From: Exiguobacterium profundum
Lineage (GTDB): Bacteria > Bacillota > Bacilli > Exiguobacteriales > Exiguobacteriaceae
Direction of reading: 5' to 3'
Length of the DNA: 64,000 nt
NCBI RefSeq assembly: GCF_001909285.1
Contig: NZ_MRSV01000001.1
Location: 108,684 to 172,683 of the forward strand
Part shown: piece after piece, positions 17,712-26,606 of the stretch
Layout of the letters: the number at the start of each line of letters is the position of its first letter
Numbering within the stretch: position 1 is the stretch's first letter
The notes under the pieces: generated by a model
Seen by the model: the letters and a program-made list of their open reading frames with translations, nothing else
What the model was told of the DNA's origin: nothing
Databases searched by the model: none
Position numbers and translations under genes: made by a program

Positions 17712-18245
17712 ATGCGCGCATTGATTGTTATTGATTATACATTTGATTTTATCGCAGACAGTGGTCGTTTGACTTGTGGGAAACCCGGGCAAGAGATTGA
17801 AGAACGGATCGTCGAATTGATCGGAACATTCGCAACGGATGACTATGTCGTCATCGCGAACGACGTCCATGATGCAGGTGACACGTTCCACCCTGAAACG
17901 ACGTTGTTCCCGCCGCACAATATCCGCGGGACAGAGGGCCGTGAGTTGTACGGTTCTGTGAAGGAAGCTGCGAAACAGGCAGACCACTGGATTGATAAGA
18001 CACGTTATAGTGCCTTTGCCGGAACTGACCTTGACCTGCGTCTTCGGGAACGCGGAATCACAGAAGTTCATCTCGTCGGTGTCTGCACGGATATTTGTGT
18101 ACTCCATACAGCCGTAGATGCCTACAACCTCGGTTATCAAATCGTCGTCCATGCCGATGCCGTTCAAAGCTTCAACCCGGTCGGCCATGAATGGGCGCTC
18201 GAACATTTCGTCACAACACTCGGTGCGACAGTCGTCGGAAAGTGA
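17712..18245 (+). CDS. pncA: Nicotinamidase
   Basis: A 177-residue isochorismatase-fold amidase converting nicotinamide to nicotinate. The triad is visible: Asp in LIVIDYTFDF, Lys in DKTRYSAFAG and Cys in VGVCTDICVLHTA. ATG 17712 follows GAGAGGAG. It is 22 nt upstream of pncB, giving a two-gene NAD salvage operon. Confidence 0.94.
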   Translation: MRALIVIDYTFDFIADSGRLTCGKPGQEIEERIVELIGTFATDDYVVIANDVHDAGDTFHPETTLFPPHNIRGTEGRELYGSVKEAAKQADHWIDKTRYSAFAGTDLDLRLRERGITEVHLVGVCTDICVLHTAVDAYNLGYQIVVHADAVQSFNPVGHEWALEHFVTTLGATVVGK

Positions 18246-18267
18246 CGTAAAACAGAAAGGAAATCAT

Positions 18268-19713
18268 ATGTTACATCGTAATTTAGCCCTTCACACAGAT
18301 CTTTATCTTCCACGTTGGATGTATATTTACTGGAAGCAAGGTCGCCATAATGAAAAGGTCGTCTTCGACCTTTACTATCGCTCGAATCCATTTAGTGGTG
18401 GTTATGTCGTCTTCGCCGGACTCGAGAATATCGTTCACTACTTAGAGAACGTCTCCTTTACGGAGGCGGACATCACCTATTTGAAAGAGCAACTCGGATT
18501 CGAAGATGAATTCGAAGACGTCTTACGGAACTTTAAGTTCACTGGTTCACTATATAGTGTTCGCGAAGGAGAAGTCATCTTCCCACATGAACAAGTCGTT
18601 CGGATTGAATCGACCATCTTTGAAGCGAAACTGTTCCAAACGGCGCTACTCAATATCGCGAACCATGAATCACTCATCGCCACGAAGTATGCCCGGATTC
18701 GTCAGGCTGCTCCGAACGAGACACTCCTTGAAGGAGGAGCTCGTCGCGCGCAAGGTGTCGATGCGGCTTACTACGGAACACGTGCGGCTTACATCGCTGG
18801 TTTTGATGTGACAAGTCTCGTGTCAGCCGGTCGTGACTTTGATGTCCCGACAGGAGGAACGATGGAGCATGCTGATATTCAGTTCCATGATGATGAATTG
18901 AGCGCATTCCGTTCATTCGCTGAAATGTATCCGGACAACACGAGCCTTCTCATCGACACGTATGACACACTCAAGTCTGGTCTGCCAAATGCGATTACGG
19001 TCGCAAAAGAACTCGAGGCGAATGGCCATCGTCTCAAGTCAGTACGACTCGACTCTGGAGACCTCGCCTACTTGTCGAAGCGTGCCCGGAAAGCGTTGAA
19101 TGAAGCAGGGCTCGACTACGTCAAAATCGTCGTCTCTGGGGATTTGGATGAGTATGTCATCCAGGACTTACGGATGCAAGGCGCAGAGGCCGATACGTTC
19201 CTCGTTGGGACACGTGGCATCACGGCTTACGAGCAGCCGGCACTCGGTATGGTCTATAAACTCGTCGCGCGTGAGGATGAATCCGGGGAATTAAAACCGG
19301 TCATCAAAGTATCTTCTTCCAAGGTGAAGACGACGACTCCTCACAAGAAAGAGTTGTATCGCATCATCGACAACGAAACGAAAAAGTTCAAAGGCGACTA
19401 TATCGCCCTCGCCGATGAACCGGTCGAATCTTACACCGAGATCGACTTGATTGACGTCCGTGACCCGGCCTTCAAGATCAAGACACGTAACTTCAACGTG
19501 AAACGCTTGTTGCAACCAATCTTCCTTGATGGGAAACGCGTATACGACCTTCCAAGCACAAGTGAGATTCGTGCATATCATCACGAGCAGATGAACGGAT
19601 TGTGGGAAGAGTACAAGCGTCTCCGTTTACCGGAAGTGTATTCGGTGACGTTCAGCAAGCCACTATGGGATTTAAAACTCGATATGATTCGCAAAACGCG
19701 GGTACCAAAATAA
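18268..19713 (+). CDS. pncB: Nicotinate phosphoribosyltransferase
   Basis: A 481-residue enzyme forming nicotinate mononucleotide. The N-terminal NLALHTDLYLPRWMYIYW, GARRAQGVDAAYYGTRAAYIAGF and SVRLDSGDLAYLSKRARK segments are typical of the bacterial family. I chose ATG 18268 behind AAAGGAAAT; a longer reading would start inside pncA. It ends in a strong terminator. Confidence 0.95.
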   Translation: MLHRNLALHTDLYLPRWMYIYWKQGRHNEKVVFDLYYRSNPFSGGYVVFAGLENIVHYLENVSFTEADITYLKEQLGFEDEFEDVLRNFKFTGSLYSVREGEVIFPHEQVVRIESTIFEAKLFQTALLNIANHESLIATKYARIRQAAPNETLLEGGARRAQGVDAAYYGTRAAYIAGFDVTSLVSAGRDFDVPTGGTMEHADIQFHDDELSAFRSFAEMYPDNTSLLIDTYDTLKSGLPNAITVAKELEANGHRLKSVRLDSGDLAYLSKRARKALNEAGLDYVKIVVSGDLDEYVIQDLRMQGAEADTFLVGTRGITAYEQPALGMVYKLVAREDESGELKPVIKVSSSKVKTTTPHKKELYRIIDNETKKFKGDYIALADEPVESYTEIDLIDVRDPAFKIKTRNFNVKRLLQPIFLDGKRVYDLPSTSEIRAYHHEQMNGLWEEYKRLRLPEVYSVTFSKPLWDLKLDMIRKTRVPK

Positions 19714-19751
19714 AAAAACGGCTGTGGGTGCATACCCACAGCCGTTTTTTT
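19712..19751. terminator. Bidirectional terminator after pncB
   Basis: An 18-bp stem flanked by A7 and T7 (19712-19729 with 19734-19751, loop GCAT) works for pncB and for the convergent small gene, whose stop codon it contains. Confidence 0.92.
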
Positions 19752-20052
19752 ATACCATTGTCATCTCGCCTGCTTGGCTTTGATCTTCTTTTCTCCGAAA
19801 GTAAAGCGCCATCGACAAAGAGAGCAATATCAAGACAAAATAGACGGTCCGTTGCCAAAACGTCGCTTCGGTGTCTCCTTGGAACAACGCAATGATATAA
19901 TCGCTCCCACTGACTAAAAACAATCCGGCAAGCAAGAGAAAGATCCGATAGCCGGCCCGACTCCGCTCCCGTTTCACTTTGAAGAAAAGGACACCATAAT
20001 AGACGATTGCGAGAATCGTCACATACCCGATTACGCCAACAACCCAACTCAT
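19750..20052 (-). CDS. Small three-helix membrane protein, unknown
   Basis: A 100-residue protein with three predicted helices (VGVIGYVTILAIVYYGVLFF; IFLLLAGLFLVSG; VYFVLILLSLSMALYF) and a short charged tail. ATG with GGAGG seven nt upstream. I do not recognise a family. It is divergent from the ywpF-like gene across an inverted repeat. Confidence 0.75.
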   Translation of the reverse strand: MSWVVGVIGYVTILAIVYYGVLFFKVKRERSRAGYRIFLLLAGLFLVSGSDYIIALFQGDTEATFWQRTVYFVLILLSLSMALYFRRKEDQSQAGEMTMV

Positions 20053-20096
20053 CTTGATGCCTCCCTCACTCTCTATTTTTTTTTTTCTTCCCCGTT

Positions 20097-20133
20097 ATCT
20101 TAACACATTCTATTCCTCAGACTGTGTTAAGAT
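20097..20133. repeat. 11-bp inverted repeat between divergent genes
   Basis: Perfect arms ATCTTAACACA (20097-20107) and TGTGTTAAGAT (20123-20133) are separated by 15 nt. Each arm ends in a TTAAGAT element that could be a -10 box for the gene on its side. Probably an operator shared by divergent promoters. Confidence 0.6.
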
Positions 20134-20165
20134 GGTCTAAAGAAAACGCGGAAAGGAACGATCCC

Positions 20166-20639
20166 ATGAAAACGTTTCGCCTCGTCCAAGTCCGACTCGT
20201 CCAAGACGAATACGGCAATGAACTGAATTTACCGATCGATTTACTCGATGGTTTAATCATCTCGAAGGAGCACGATTCAGAATGGCTCCTCGAAATGCTC
20301 GTGCCGACCGAGTCGGCTGTCACGCTCCATCATTACTTAAACAAACGCATCCTCATCCTCGCTGAAGCCGTCATCACGTCGCCAACGAACGCCCCGGCTG
20401 CACTCGCTTTGACGTTCACGAGCGAGCGGGCCTTGAACGACCATCATACGTTCGTCGCTGAAGGACTCATGTTGATGCCGAAACAAGACGCGACGAAGCA
20501 AGTACTCGATTCGTTGATTCAAGATGGCGTCGCCACTTCGAATTTAAAGCCCGCCTTCTTCGAGAAAAAAGTCGAAATGCAACAATCGTTCAGTCGCTCC
20601 GCTTTCAATCAATTGGTCAAAACCGGGTCATTCGAATAA
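20166..20639 (+). CDS. YwpF-like protein
   Basis: A 157-residue soluble protein with the start KTFRLVQVRLVQDE and LIDLLDG-like/IISKED-like segment (PIDLLDGLIISKEHDSEWL) that I associate with the Bacillus YwpF family, whose function is unknown. ATG 20166 follows AAAGGA. The resemblance is from memory of the family, not a search. Confidence 0.65.
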   Translation: MKTFRLVQVRLVQDEYGNELNLPIDLLDGLIISKEHDSEWLLEMLVPTESAVTLHHYLNKRILILAEAVITSPTNAPAALALTFTSERALNDHHTFVAEGLMLMPKQDATKQVLDSLIQDGVATSNLKPAFFEKKVEMQQSFSRSAFNQLVKTGSFE

Positions 20640-20685
20640 TCGGATGACCTGTTTTTCTTTCCCCAAAACCATTCACCTTTCAAAC

Positions 20686-20711
20686 TAAAAAGACGGAGAA
20701 ACATCTCCGCC
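20686..20711 (-). terminator. Terminator of the DUF456 gene
   Basis: An 8-bp stem (20692-20699 with 20704-20711) is followed on the minus strand by CTTTTT. It abuts the stop codon. Confidence 0.75.
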
Positions 20712-21188
20712 TCACACGTAGATAAAGAATAGGATGATCATCATCGTCATCCCGATCACTTTTAAGAGCGTGCTGCCGAGAAAGGCGAGAACGGTGCCGA
20801 CGCCGATGCTCCACGCTTCACGTGTCGTCTTCCCGAGTGTCAACTCCGCCAAGAAAGCGAAGATGAACGGGAAAATCAAAACCCCGACGAGCGGGAAAAT
20901 AAACGGTCCCGCAATCAAGCCGATTGTCGCACCCCATTTCGCTCGCTCCGAACCGCCCCGTTTATCCACCGTAGCCCGGGTGACGACATAGTCGACGCCG
21001 AATAAGAAGACGAGGAAGACCGATTGCCATACCCAGAATGTCCAGGTCAATAGAACAAACGAAAAACCGAATCCATAAATCATGTATCCGATGAACAAGA
21101 ACAAGACACTCGGGATGACTGGATAGATGAGTCCTGCAAAAGCGACCACAAATGATGCGATAATGAATACCCATAGTAAGGTCGTCAT
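20712..21188 (-). CDS. DUF456 membrane protein
   Basis: A 158-residue protein with four to five helices and the DUF456 pattern (GLIYPVIPSVLFLFIG; GVDYVVTRATVDKRGGSERAK; GAT-GLIAGPFIFPLVGVLIFPFI). Related to Bacillus YqgC; no known function. It lies 10 nt after the phosphatase gene, forming an operon. Confidence 0.85.
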   Translation of the reverse strand: MTTLLWVFIIASFVVAFAGLIYPVIPSVLFLFIGYMIYGFGFSFVLLTWTFWVWQSVFLVFLFGVDYVVTRATVDKRGGSERAKWGATIGLIAGPFIFPLVGVLIFPFIFAFLAELTLGKTTREAWSIGVGTVLAFLGSTLLKVIGMTMMIILFFIYV

Positions 21189-21198
21189 GACATTCTCC

Positions 21199-21798
21199 TC
21201 ATTTCATAATGGTCGGATCGGTGATATGGTCAGCCACGTTGACCGCCTTCACTTCAAACTGACCTTTTTGATGGATGATATAGTTCGAGCAGGCGTTTCG
21301 CATGGCGTGACGGAACGTATATGTCCCATCGATGGCAGAAAGCGCCGCTTTGATTGCATGGGAATGGCAGACGACAACGATGCGCTTCCCTGGATACGTA
21401 TCCACCAAATGGTTCATTCCTTCTAAGACCCGGCTACGCATCTCATCTTCTGTTTCGAGACCAGGAATCCGCTCCTGGTCATCTGCTTGGACCGCCTCGT
21501 AAATTCCTTTCACGGGTTGCCCGGATGCCGTTCCGAATTCACGTTCAATGAAACGCTCATCTAGCAGAATCGCTTTATGTTCGATGCCACACGCTGTTGC
21601 GATTGCTTGTGCGGTGTGAACCGCACGTGACAAGGGACTCGATACGATGACGTCCCACTCCTCTTGACTCAAAAAAGCTGCACTCTCCTCTGCCTGTTGA
21701 CGTCCGAGTGCATTCAACGGGTTATCTTCACGCCCTTGAATAATTTCTAAACGATTCCAATCGGTCTGACCGTGTCTGACTAAACATAACTCTGTCAC
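21199..21798 (-). CDS. Histidine phosphatase family protein
   Basis: A 199-residue phosphoglycerate-mutase-like phosphatase. The catalytic RHG motif is in CLVRHGQTDWNR, the second histidine in VVVCHSHAIKAAL, and the acid loop is ERFIEREFGTASG. Substrate unknown. I chose GTG 21798, eight nt after AAGGAG; GTG 21807 is the alternative. Confidence 0.88.
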   Translation of the reverse strand: MTELCLVRHGQTDWNRLEIIQGREDNPLNALGRQQAEESAAFLSQEEWDVIVSSPLSRAVHTAQAIATACGIEHKAILLDERFIEREFGTASGQPVKGIYEAVQADDQERIPGLETEDEMRSRVLEGMNHLVDTYPGKRIVVVCHSHAIKAALSAIDGTYTFRHAMRNACSNYIIHQKGQFEVKAVNVADHITDPTIMK

Positions 21799-21861
21799 TA
21801 CTTCCACTCCTTACTCTTTCAATCATCCCCCATCGTACCATCTTCCCTAAAAATCGCAACG

Positions 21862-22797
21862 TCATCCGAGACATTCTTCAATAAAACGATTGATTCGGGC
21901 CATGAGTTGCTCTTCTTTGATTGGATTATCCGATTGGAGGAAGCTCGCAAGCGAGTGGGTTCCATTTGGAAATGAAATGAGTTGAACGTTCGCACCGACA
22001 TCACTCGCATGTTCGACGAAGTGAAGCGCTTGGCCGAACGGGACAATCGGATCTTTCTTCCCGTGTAGCAGTAAAATCGGCGGGGCATCGGCGTATAGAT
22101 GGGAGACCGGGGAGCATTTTACCATCAACTCACGCCATTCCTCGCGGCTTCCTTCATAGAACTTTAAATGGGCGAGCCACGTCTGGATGAATTTGAACAA
22201 TAAAAAGTTCGTCGGTGGATACAAGGCGATGACCCCTTTGATCGTCGGGAGGTCGTCTCCCAAATCACCTGCAAATTGTCGATGACGGTCGAGCGCAGTC
22301 GCAAGCATGAGCGCAGCGCCTGCTGAATCCCCCCAAACGAGCAGTTGACTCGTGTCTAGCGTCAATAACGATTCATGTTGTTTCAAATAGCACAGTGCAT
22401 CTGAGACATCAAAAATATTATCGGGGAAGTACACCCCGTCTTCAAATAAGCGATAATCGATGCTGACGACCGCGATCCCTTTCCCCAAAAAGTGGTCAAG
22501 CAATGGATGAAACAGTGTCACCATACTCCGATTCCCTCTGACGAACGCTCCCCCATGTGCATATACCGCTACGGGGAACGGCCCTTCTCCAGGAGGGAGA
22601 TACAAATCAAATTGGAGCGGACGATCGTGAACAATTTTATACGTGTACGTGTGGCGCCGGCGTGTTGTCGGTTGAATCGGCAACTCGGGTTCTTGCCATC
22701 TGACAAGGGACCCATATTGACTCCACACGCTAGCCCCGGCTGCCGTCGCCGCAGCAATCGCCGCACCCCCGACAAACCAGGCAGTCTCCTTTCTCAT
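21862..22797 (-). CDS. Membrane-anchored alpha/beta hydrolase (esterase/lipase-like)
   Basis: A 311-residue hydrolase with one N-terminal helix (TAWFVGGAAIAAATAAGASVW) and then a hormone-sensitive-lipase-like fold: oxyanion HGGAF, nucleophile in VWGDSAGAALML, late Asp in LHGKKDPIVPF and His in NGTHSL. Probably anchored with the catalytic domain outside. ATG 22797 has GAGGAG eight nt upstream. Substrate unknown. Confidence 0.85.
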   Translation of the reverse strand: MRKETAWFVGGAAIAAATAAGASVWSQYGSLVRWQEPELPIQPTTRRRHTYTYKIVHDRPLQFDLYLPPGEGPFPVAVYAHGGAFVRGNRSMVTLFHPLLDHFLGKGIAVVSIDYRLFEDGVYFPDNIFDVSDALCYLKQHESLLTLDTSQLLVWGDSAGAALMLATALDRHRQFAGDLGDDLPTIKGVIALYPPTNFLLFKFIQTWLAHLKFYEGSREEWRELMVKCSPVSHLYADAPPILLLHGKKDPIVPFGQALHFVEHASDVGANVQLISFPNGTHSLASFLQSDNPIKEEQLMARINRFIEECLG

Positions 22798-22870
22798 ACA
22801 ATCCACTCCTCGTTCCTTTTTTTATTTTTATTCCCGCTTTTTTCAAAAATCTATCCATCAGAAGTCGGAC

Positions 22871-22899
22871 TTGACGTGCTCCGAAGCTCACACTATAAT
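22871..22899 (+). promoter_or_regulatory. Promoter of the zinc-binding lipoprotein gene
   Basis: TTGACG (22871-22876), a 17-nt spacer and TATAAT (22894-22899), a near-consensus sigma-A promoter. The Zur box begins about 9 nt after the expected start site. Confidence 0.85.
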
Positions 22900-22914
22900 A
22901 TTACTCGCAGTCAT

Positions 22915-22935
22915 AAAACGTAACAGTTACGATTT
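22915..22935. promoter_or_regulatory. Zur box
   Basis: A 21-bp palindrome, 18 of 21 positions identical to the Bacillus Zur consensus (arms AAATCGTAAT / ATTACGATTT, here AAAACGTAAC / GTTACGATTT around a central A). It lies in the early transcribed region of the zinc-binding protein gene, so repression in zinc-rich cells is expected. Confidence 0.85.
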
Positions 22936-22970
22936 AATATTCAGATAACTTGAAAGGTGGAAGATGGAAG

Positions 22971-24014
22971 ATGAAGAAAACTTGGTTAGGCGCAGTCGCA
23001 GCCGGTACGCTTTTACTTGGTGCGTGTGGAAATACCGAAGGAGATAACGCATCTGAATCGACAGATGGTCAACTGACCGTCTTCGCTTCAACGTTTGCAT
23101 TAAAATCATTAGCCGAAGAAATCGGTGGGGACCGCGTCAACGTGGAGATGGTCATTCCACCTGGGGCTGATCCGCATACGTATGAGCCAACTTCAAAGCA
23201 AATGACACAAATCGCAGAAGCCGACCTCTTTTTGACGATTGGTCATGACCTTGAACCTTACGTCGAGTCTATGGAGAAGAGTTTAGATGGTCAGAACGTC
23301 GCCTTCGTCAAAACAGCCGAGAACGTGAAGTTACTCGATGCGGCGGATACCGTCCATGTCCATGATGAGGAAAGACATACTGAAGACGACCACGCTCATG
23401 AAGAAGAAGGACATTCTGAAGATGAACATGCTCACGAAGAAGACGCACATTCTGAAGACGAACATGCTCACGAAGAAGGAGACGGTCATAGTCACGGTCA
23501 ATACGATCCCCACGTCTGGCTCGACCCGATGAATGCTGTATCAATGGCAGAAGCGGTCGAAGCCGCATTCAGTGAGGAAGCACCCGACTATAAAGACGAG
23601 TTCGCAGAACGGTTAAGCACTTTCAAAGACGAAGCAAACGATCTCGACGCGGAATTGAAGGCAGCCGTCGAGAACGGTTCAAAATCCGAGTTACTCGTGA
23701 CGCATGCCGCATATGGTTATTTGGCTGAACGTTACGGATTTGACCAATTACCAATCGCGGGACTTACACCGTCTGAAGAGCCGTCACAACAAGCTCTCAA
23801 GCGGATCATCGAGGAAGCCCGTCTCCACGACTTGAACTATATCGCATTCGAAGACACGGTCACACCAAAAGTGGCCGAAGTCGTGAAACAAGAGATCGGT
23901 GCAGAGAGCGTGACAATCTACAACTTGGAATCGGTCACGAAAGAGCAGATGGATAAAAGCTACTTCGACTTGATGCGTGAAAACGTCAAAGCACTTGAGA
24001 CAGCGTTGAAATAA
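22971..24014 (+). CDS. Zinc ABC transporter substrate-binding lipoprotein (ZnuA/AdcA-like), orphan
   Basis: A 347-residue cluster A-I metal-binding protein. A lipoprotein signal ends in LLLGAC (Cys19). The metal site includes His in PPGADPHTYEP and YDPHVWLDP, with a His-rich loop between them built from three 12-residue repeats (HSEDEHAHEEDA type). Further ligands are expected in LVTHAAYGYLAERYG and the C-terminal AFEDTVTPK segment. ATG 22971. No permease or ATPase gene follows; a terminator ends the transcript. It must work with a transporter encoded elsewhere or act as a zinc buffer. Confidence 0.93.
   Translation: MKKTWLGAVAAGTLLLGACGNTEGDNASESTDGQLTVFASTFALKSLAEEIGGDRVNVEMVIPPGADPHTYEPTSKQMTQIAEADLFLTIGHDLEPYVESMEKSLDGQNVAFVKTAENVKLLDAADTVHVHDEERHTEDDHAHEEEGHSEDEHAHEEDAHSEDEHAHEEGDGHSHGQYDPHVWLDPMNAVSMAEAVEAAFSEEAPDYKDEFAERLSTFKDEANDLDAELKAAVENGSKSELLVTHAAYGYLAERYGFDQLPIAGLTPSEEPSQQALKRIIEEARLHDLNYIAFEDTVTPKVAEVVKQEIGAESVTIYNLESVTKEQMDKSYFDLMRENVKALETALK
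23376..23483 (+). repeat. 36-bp tandem repeat, three copies, in the His-rich loop
   Basis: Three in-frame units starting at 23376, 23412 and 23448 encode HTEDDHAHEEEG, HSEDEHAHEEDA and HSEDEHAHEEGD. Units 2 and 3 are nearly identical at DNA level, indicating recent duplication; copy number may vary between strains. Confidence 0.85.
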
Positions 24015-24018
24015 TCAA

Positions 24019-24055
24019 AATCCCGAAACGAGTCACCTCGCTTCGGGATTTTTTT
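24019..24055. terminator. Terminator after the zinc-binding protein gene
   Basis: Stem AATCCCGAA/TTCGGGATT (24019-24027 with 24042-24050), extendable by CGAG/CTCG past one mismatch, followed by T7. The convergent gene's stop lies at its right edge. Confidence 0.88.
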
Positions 24056-24501
24056 CATGCTTCTATTTGATGATCTAACGTCTTCAGCGTGACGAGAAGC
24101 AGGAGGAGTAGCGATACGATGACGCTCATCATCCAGAAATCCCCGTCCATGAAGAATACAGTCGTCCACTCCCCTGTACTCAATCCCAACCACGCTTGAC
24201 TGACACCAACGCCTATCAGTGCGATTGCAACAAAACGATTCCATGTCATTTTTGGAACGAACCGCTTGCTGACCAAATAACTATTCAATACTAAAAGACC
24301 AACATACGCGATGAGAAGGACGTTCCAAGCCGTGTCAAATGAGACAGATACCACCCCGACCGTGACAGCATACCCCCATGTCACCAAGAATACAGCGAAT
24401 GAGATAAGTGTGATGCGATAAAGCGACTTGAACCCCGTTTGATACGCAAGAAACGGATTGATGAGTAGCCCGAGCCAGATGAGTGTACCGAACACATCCA
24501 T
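24055..24501 (-). CDS. Membrane protein of unknown function
   Basis: A 148-residue protein with about five hydrophobic helices and little else. I chose ATG 24501 (MDVFGTLIWLG) behind AAAGGGG; a reading from 24561 overlaps the upstream gene. No family recognised. Confidence 0.7.
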   Translation of the reverse strand: MDVFGTLIWLGLLINPFLAYQTGFKSLYRITLISFAVFLVTWGYAVTVGVVSVSFDTAWNVLLIAYVGLLVLNSYLVSKRFVPKMTWNRFVAIALIGVGVSQAWLGLSTGEWTTVFFMDGDFWMMSVIVSLLLLLLVTLKTLDHQIEA

Positions 24502-24553
24502 GAGCAAATCCCCTTTATACCATTTATTAACAGTATACCATGGGAATTCACTT

Positions 24554-25009
24554 TCATTCATAATAAATCAAGACGAGTTCTTCCTGGGACGAAGCAATCT
24601 CACAAAACTGTTGCAACCGGGTCCAATCTTCCCAAATCATCTCGAATTCATCTTTTGCAACGAATGCCATGTCTTTCACATCATCTCGCCCGAACGCATG
24701 CAACGTATCTTTGACGATATGAAGTAACTGCGGGGTCAAGATACCGACCACGACCGCCTGCGCCTCATTGACAATCAACTCTTCGCCGACGAGCGCCATT
24801 TCCATGTTATACGTGTCGGCCCCGTCGATATATACCTCGATTTGACTAAGTACGCGTTGAAACGGTTCCACATTCGGAAGCGTCAGCGTATCGTCCCGAT
24901 CCCGATATTGCTCATGCATATGAATCAACCAGTCTAAAATCATCTCCGGATCCTGATTAAATGACACCCAAACTTCTGGGGAAACACGTACATAATGCGT
25001 CGTCTCCAT
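24554..25009 (-). CDS. DUF1877-like (YfbM-like) protein, tentative
   Basis: A 151-residue acidic soluble protein. The pattern of an N-terminal VRVSPE-VW segment, a central GEELIV, then LTPQLLHIVKDTL and a C-terminal aromatic/helical block ending VLIYYE resembles DUF1877, a family of unknown function. ATG with AAGGGGG upstream. Confidence 0.55.
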   Translation of the reverse strand: METTHYVRVSPEVWVSFNQDPEMILDWLIHMHEQYRDRDDTLTLPNVEPFQRVLSQIEVYIDGADTYNMEMALVGEELIVNEAQAVVVGILTPQLLHIVKDTLHAFGRDDVKDMAFVAKDEFEMIWEDWTRLQQFCEIASSQEELVLIYYE

Positions 25010-25052
25010 ACATGAACGCCCCCTTTTTATGACATTACCCGTCTTAAATAAA

Positions 25053-25086
25053 TAAAAAAACCGCCTACTTGAATTCGTAGACGGTT
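25053..25086 (-). terminator. Terminator of alsT
   Basis: A 10-bp stem with one mismatch/wobble (25059-25068 with 25077-25086) followed on the minus strand by T7. Confidence 0.85.
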
Positions 25087-25093
25087 CCTTATA

Positions 25094-26539
25094 TCAAGAA
25101 CGACTTGTTCCTGTTTGTTGTTCCTCTGTTTCGCTTTCCCAAGCTTCGATGTATTCACGACCAGGAAGATTTTCAACCGAGTCGACATAGAAAACTGGGT
25201 CTTCTCCTTCGCGTCGCTGTGCCAAGTAGTCATCGAGAACGGCGCGAGCCACTTTCGCCAAGCGGAAGATGGCATATAAGTTCACGAGTGCCATGAGACC
25301 CATGAACACGTCAGCAATCGACCAAACAAGGCCGGCAGAGCGGACCGCACCAAACAAGACCATGCCGACAACACCGATGCGATAGAGCGTGACATAGATT
25401 TTCTTATCCGAGATGAACTGGATGTTCGTCTCACCGTAGTAATAGTTTCCAAGAATCGAACTGAACGCAAATAGGAAAATCGCAATCGTCAAGAACGATG
25501 TAGCGACCGAACCGATTTCTGCTGTCAACGCGGCTTGCGTCAATTCGACACCCGCAAACGACTCTGAACCGGCTACGCCTGAAATCAAGATAATCATCGC
25601 TGTCGATGTACAAACGAGCAATGTATCGACAAATACGCTAAACGATTGAATCAATCCTTGTTTGACAGGGTGCGATACTTCCGCTGTCGCAGCGGCGTTC
25701 GGTGCAGAACCCATACCCGCTTCGTTCGAGAAGAGACCTCGACGAATCCCTTGAAGTACCATGGCGCCAATCGCCCCTCCGAAGAGTTGCTCAATTCCGA
25801 GGACTCCTTCTGAGAAGATGAGGCTGAAGACGTCTGGTAGAAGGGAAACGTTCGTCACCATAATCCAAATCGCGAGTAAGATGTAGCCACCTGCCATGAC
25901 CGGTACGATGATACTCGACAAGAGTGCGATCGATTGGATCCCACCGAAGACGACAATGGCCGTCACAATCGCAAGGACAATCCCGACGACTGTTGTGCTG
26001 ATCCCGAACTGGTTACTCACAGAGAGTGAAATCGTGTTCGACTGTACCGAGTTAAACGCAAATCCGAATGAGAACGTGATCAAAATCGCGAACAAGACAC
26101 CTAGCCAACGTTGGCCGAGCGCACGCTCCATATAGTAGGCAGGTCCCCCACGCCATGTGCGTCCATCACGAATCTTGTACACTTGTGCCAACGTACTTTC
26201 GACGAATGCAGATGCTGCCCCAATCAACGCAATGAGCCACATCCAGAAAACTGCTCCTGGGCCACCTAGCGCAATCGCTGTCGCCACACCGGCAATGTTT
26301 CCTGTCCCTACACGAGCTGCCGTTCCGATTGCGAAAGCTTGGAACGAAGACACTTGGCCTTTTTCACGTGCTGTGCCCTCTTTGAACAAGAGGCGGAACA
26401 TTTCAGGAATCATGCGGAACTGAACGAAGCCCATACGAACTGTAAAATAAAGACCTAAAGCAACAAGTACAACGATGAGCACTTGCGACCACAACAAATC
26501 GTTCGCTTGCGAAACGAGTTTCTCTACAAATTTCTCCAT
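25094..26539 (-). CDS. alsT: Alanine/sodium symporter (AGCS family)
   Basis: A 481-residue membrane protein of the alanine or glycine:cation symporter family with about eleven helices. Family signatures include QAFAIGTAARVGTGNIAGVATAI near residue 65 and GLFSNEAGMGSAPNAAATA near residue 270. It probably imports alanine, glycine or glutamine with sodium. Its promoter carries a GlnR/TnrA-type box, in keeping with nitrogen control. Confidence 0.9.
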   Translation of the reverse strand: MEKFVEKLVSQANDLLWSQVLIVVLVALGLYFTVRMGFVQFRMIPEMFRLLFKEGTAREKGQVSSFQAFAIGTAARVGTGNIAGVATAIALGGPGAVFWMWLIALIGAASAFVESTLAQVYKIRDGRTWRGGPAYYMERALGQRWLGVLFAILITFSFGFAFNSVQSNTISLSVSNQFGISTTVVGIVLAIVTAIVVFGGIQSIALLSSIIVPVMAGGYILLAIWIMVTNVSLLPDVFSLIFSEGVLGIEQLFGGAIGAMVLQGIRRGLFSNEAGMGSAPNAAATAEVSHPVKQGLIQSFSVFVDTLLVCTSTAMIILISGVAGSESFAGVELTQAALTAEIGSVATSFLTIAIFLFAFSSILGNYYYGETNIQFISDKKIYVTLYRIGVVGMVLFGAVRSAGLVWSIADVFMGLMALVNLYAIFRLAKVARAVLDDYLAQRREGEDPVFYVDSVENLPGREYIEAWESETEEQQTGTSRS

Positions 26540-26581
26540 ACTAATCCTCCATCATTCTAAAAATCTCAACAGAAAAAGTCA

Positions 26582-26598
26582 TGTCAACTTTCTTAACA
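26582..26598 (-). promoter_or_regulatory. GlnR/TnrA-type box at the alsT start site
   Basis: The minus strand reads TGTTAAGAAAGTTGACA, a perfect fit to TGTNA-N7-TNACA. It covers about +2 to +18 of the predicted transcript. It sits inside an 8-bp inverted repeat AGTCATGT/ACATGACT (26577-26603). Confidence 0.65.
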
Positions 26599-26606
26599 TG
26601 ACTTGA

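Noticed and set aside
23376-23483. Short regular repeats that could look like a CRISPR array
   Set aside because: The unit is in frame, has no unique spacers and encodes the His-rich metal loop of the zinc-binding lipoprotein.
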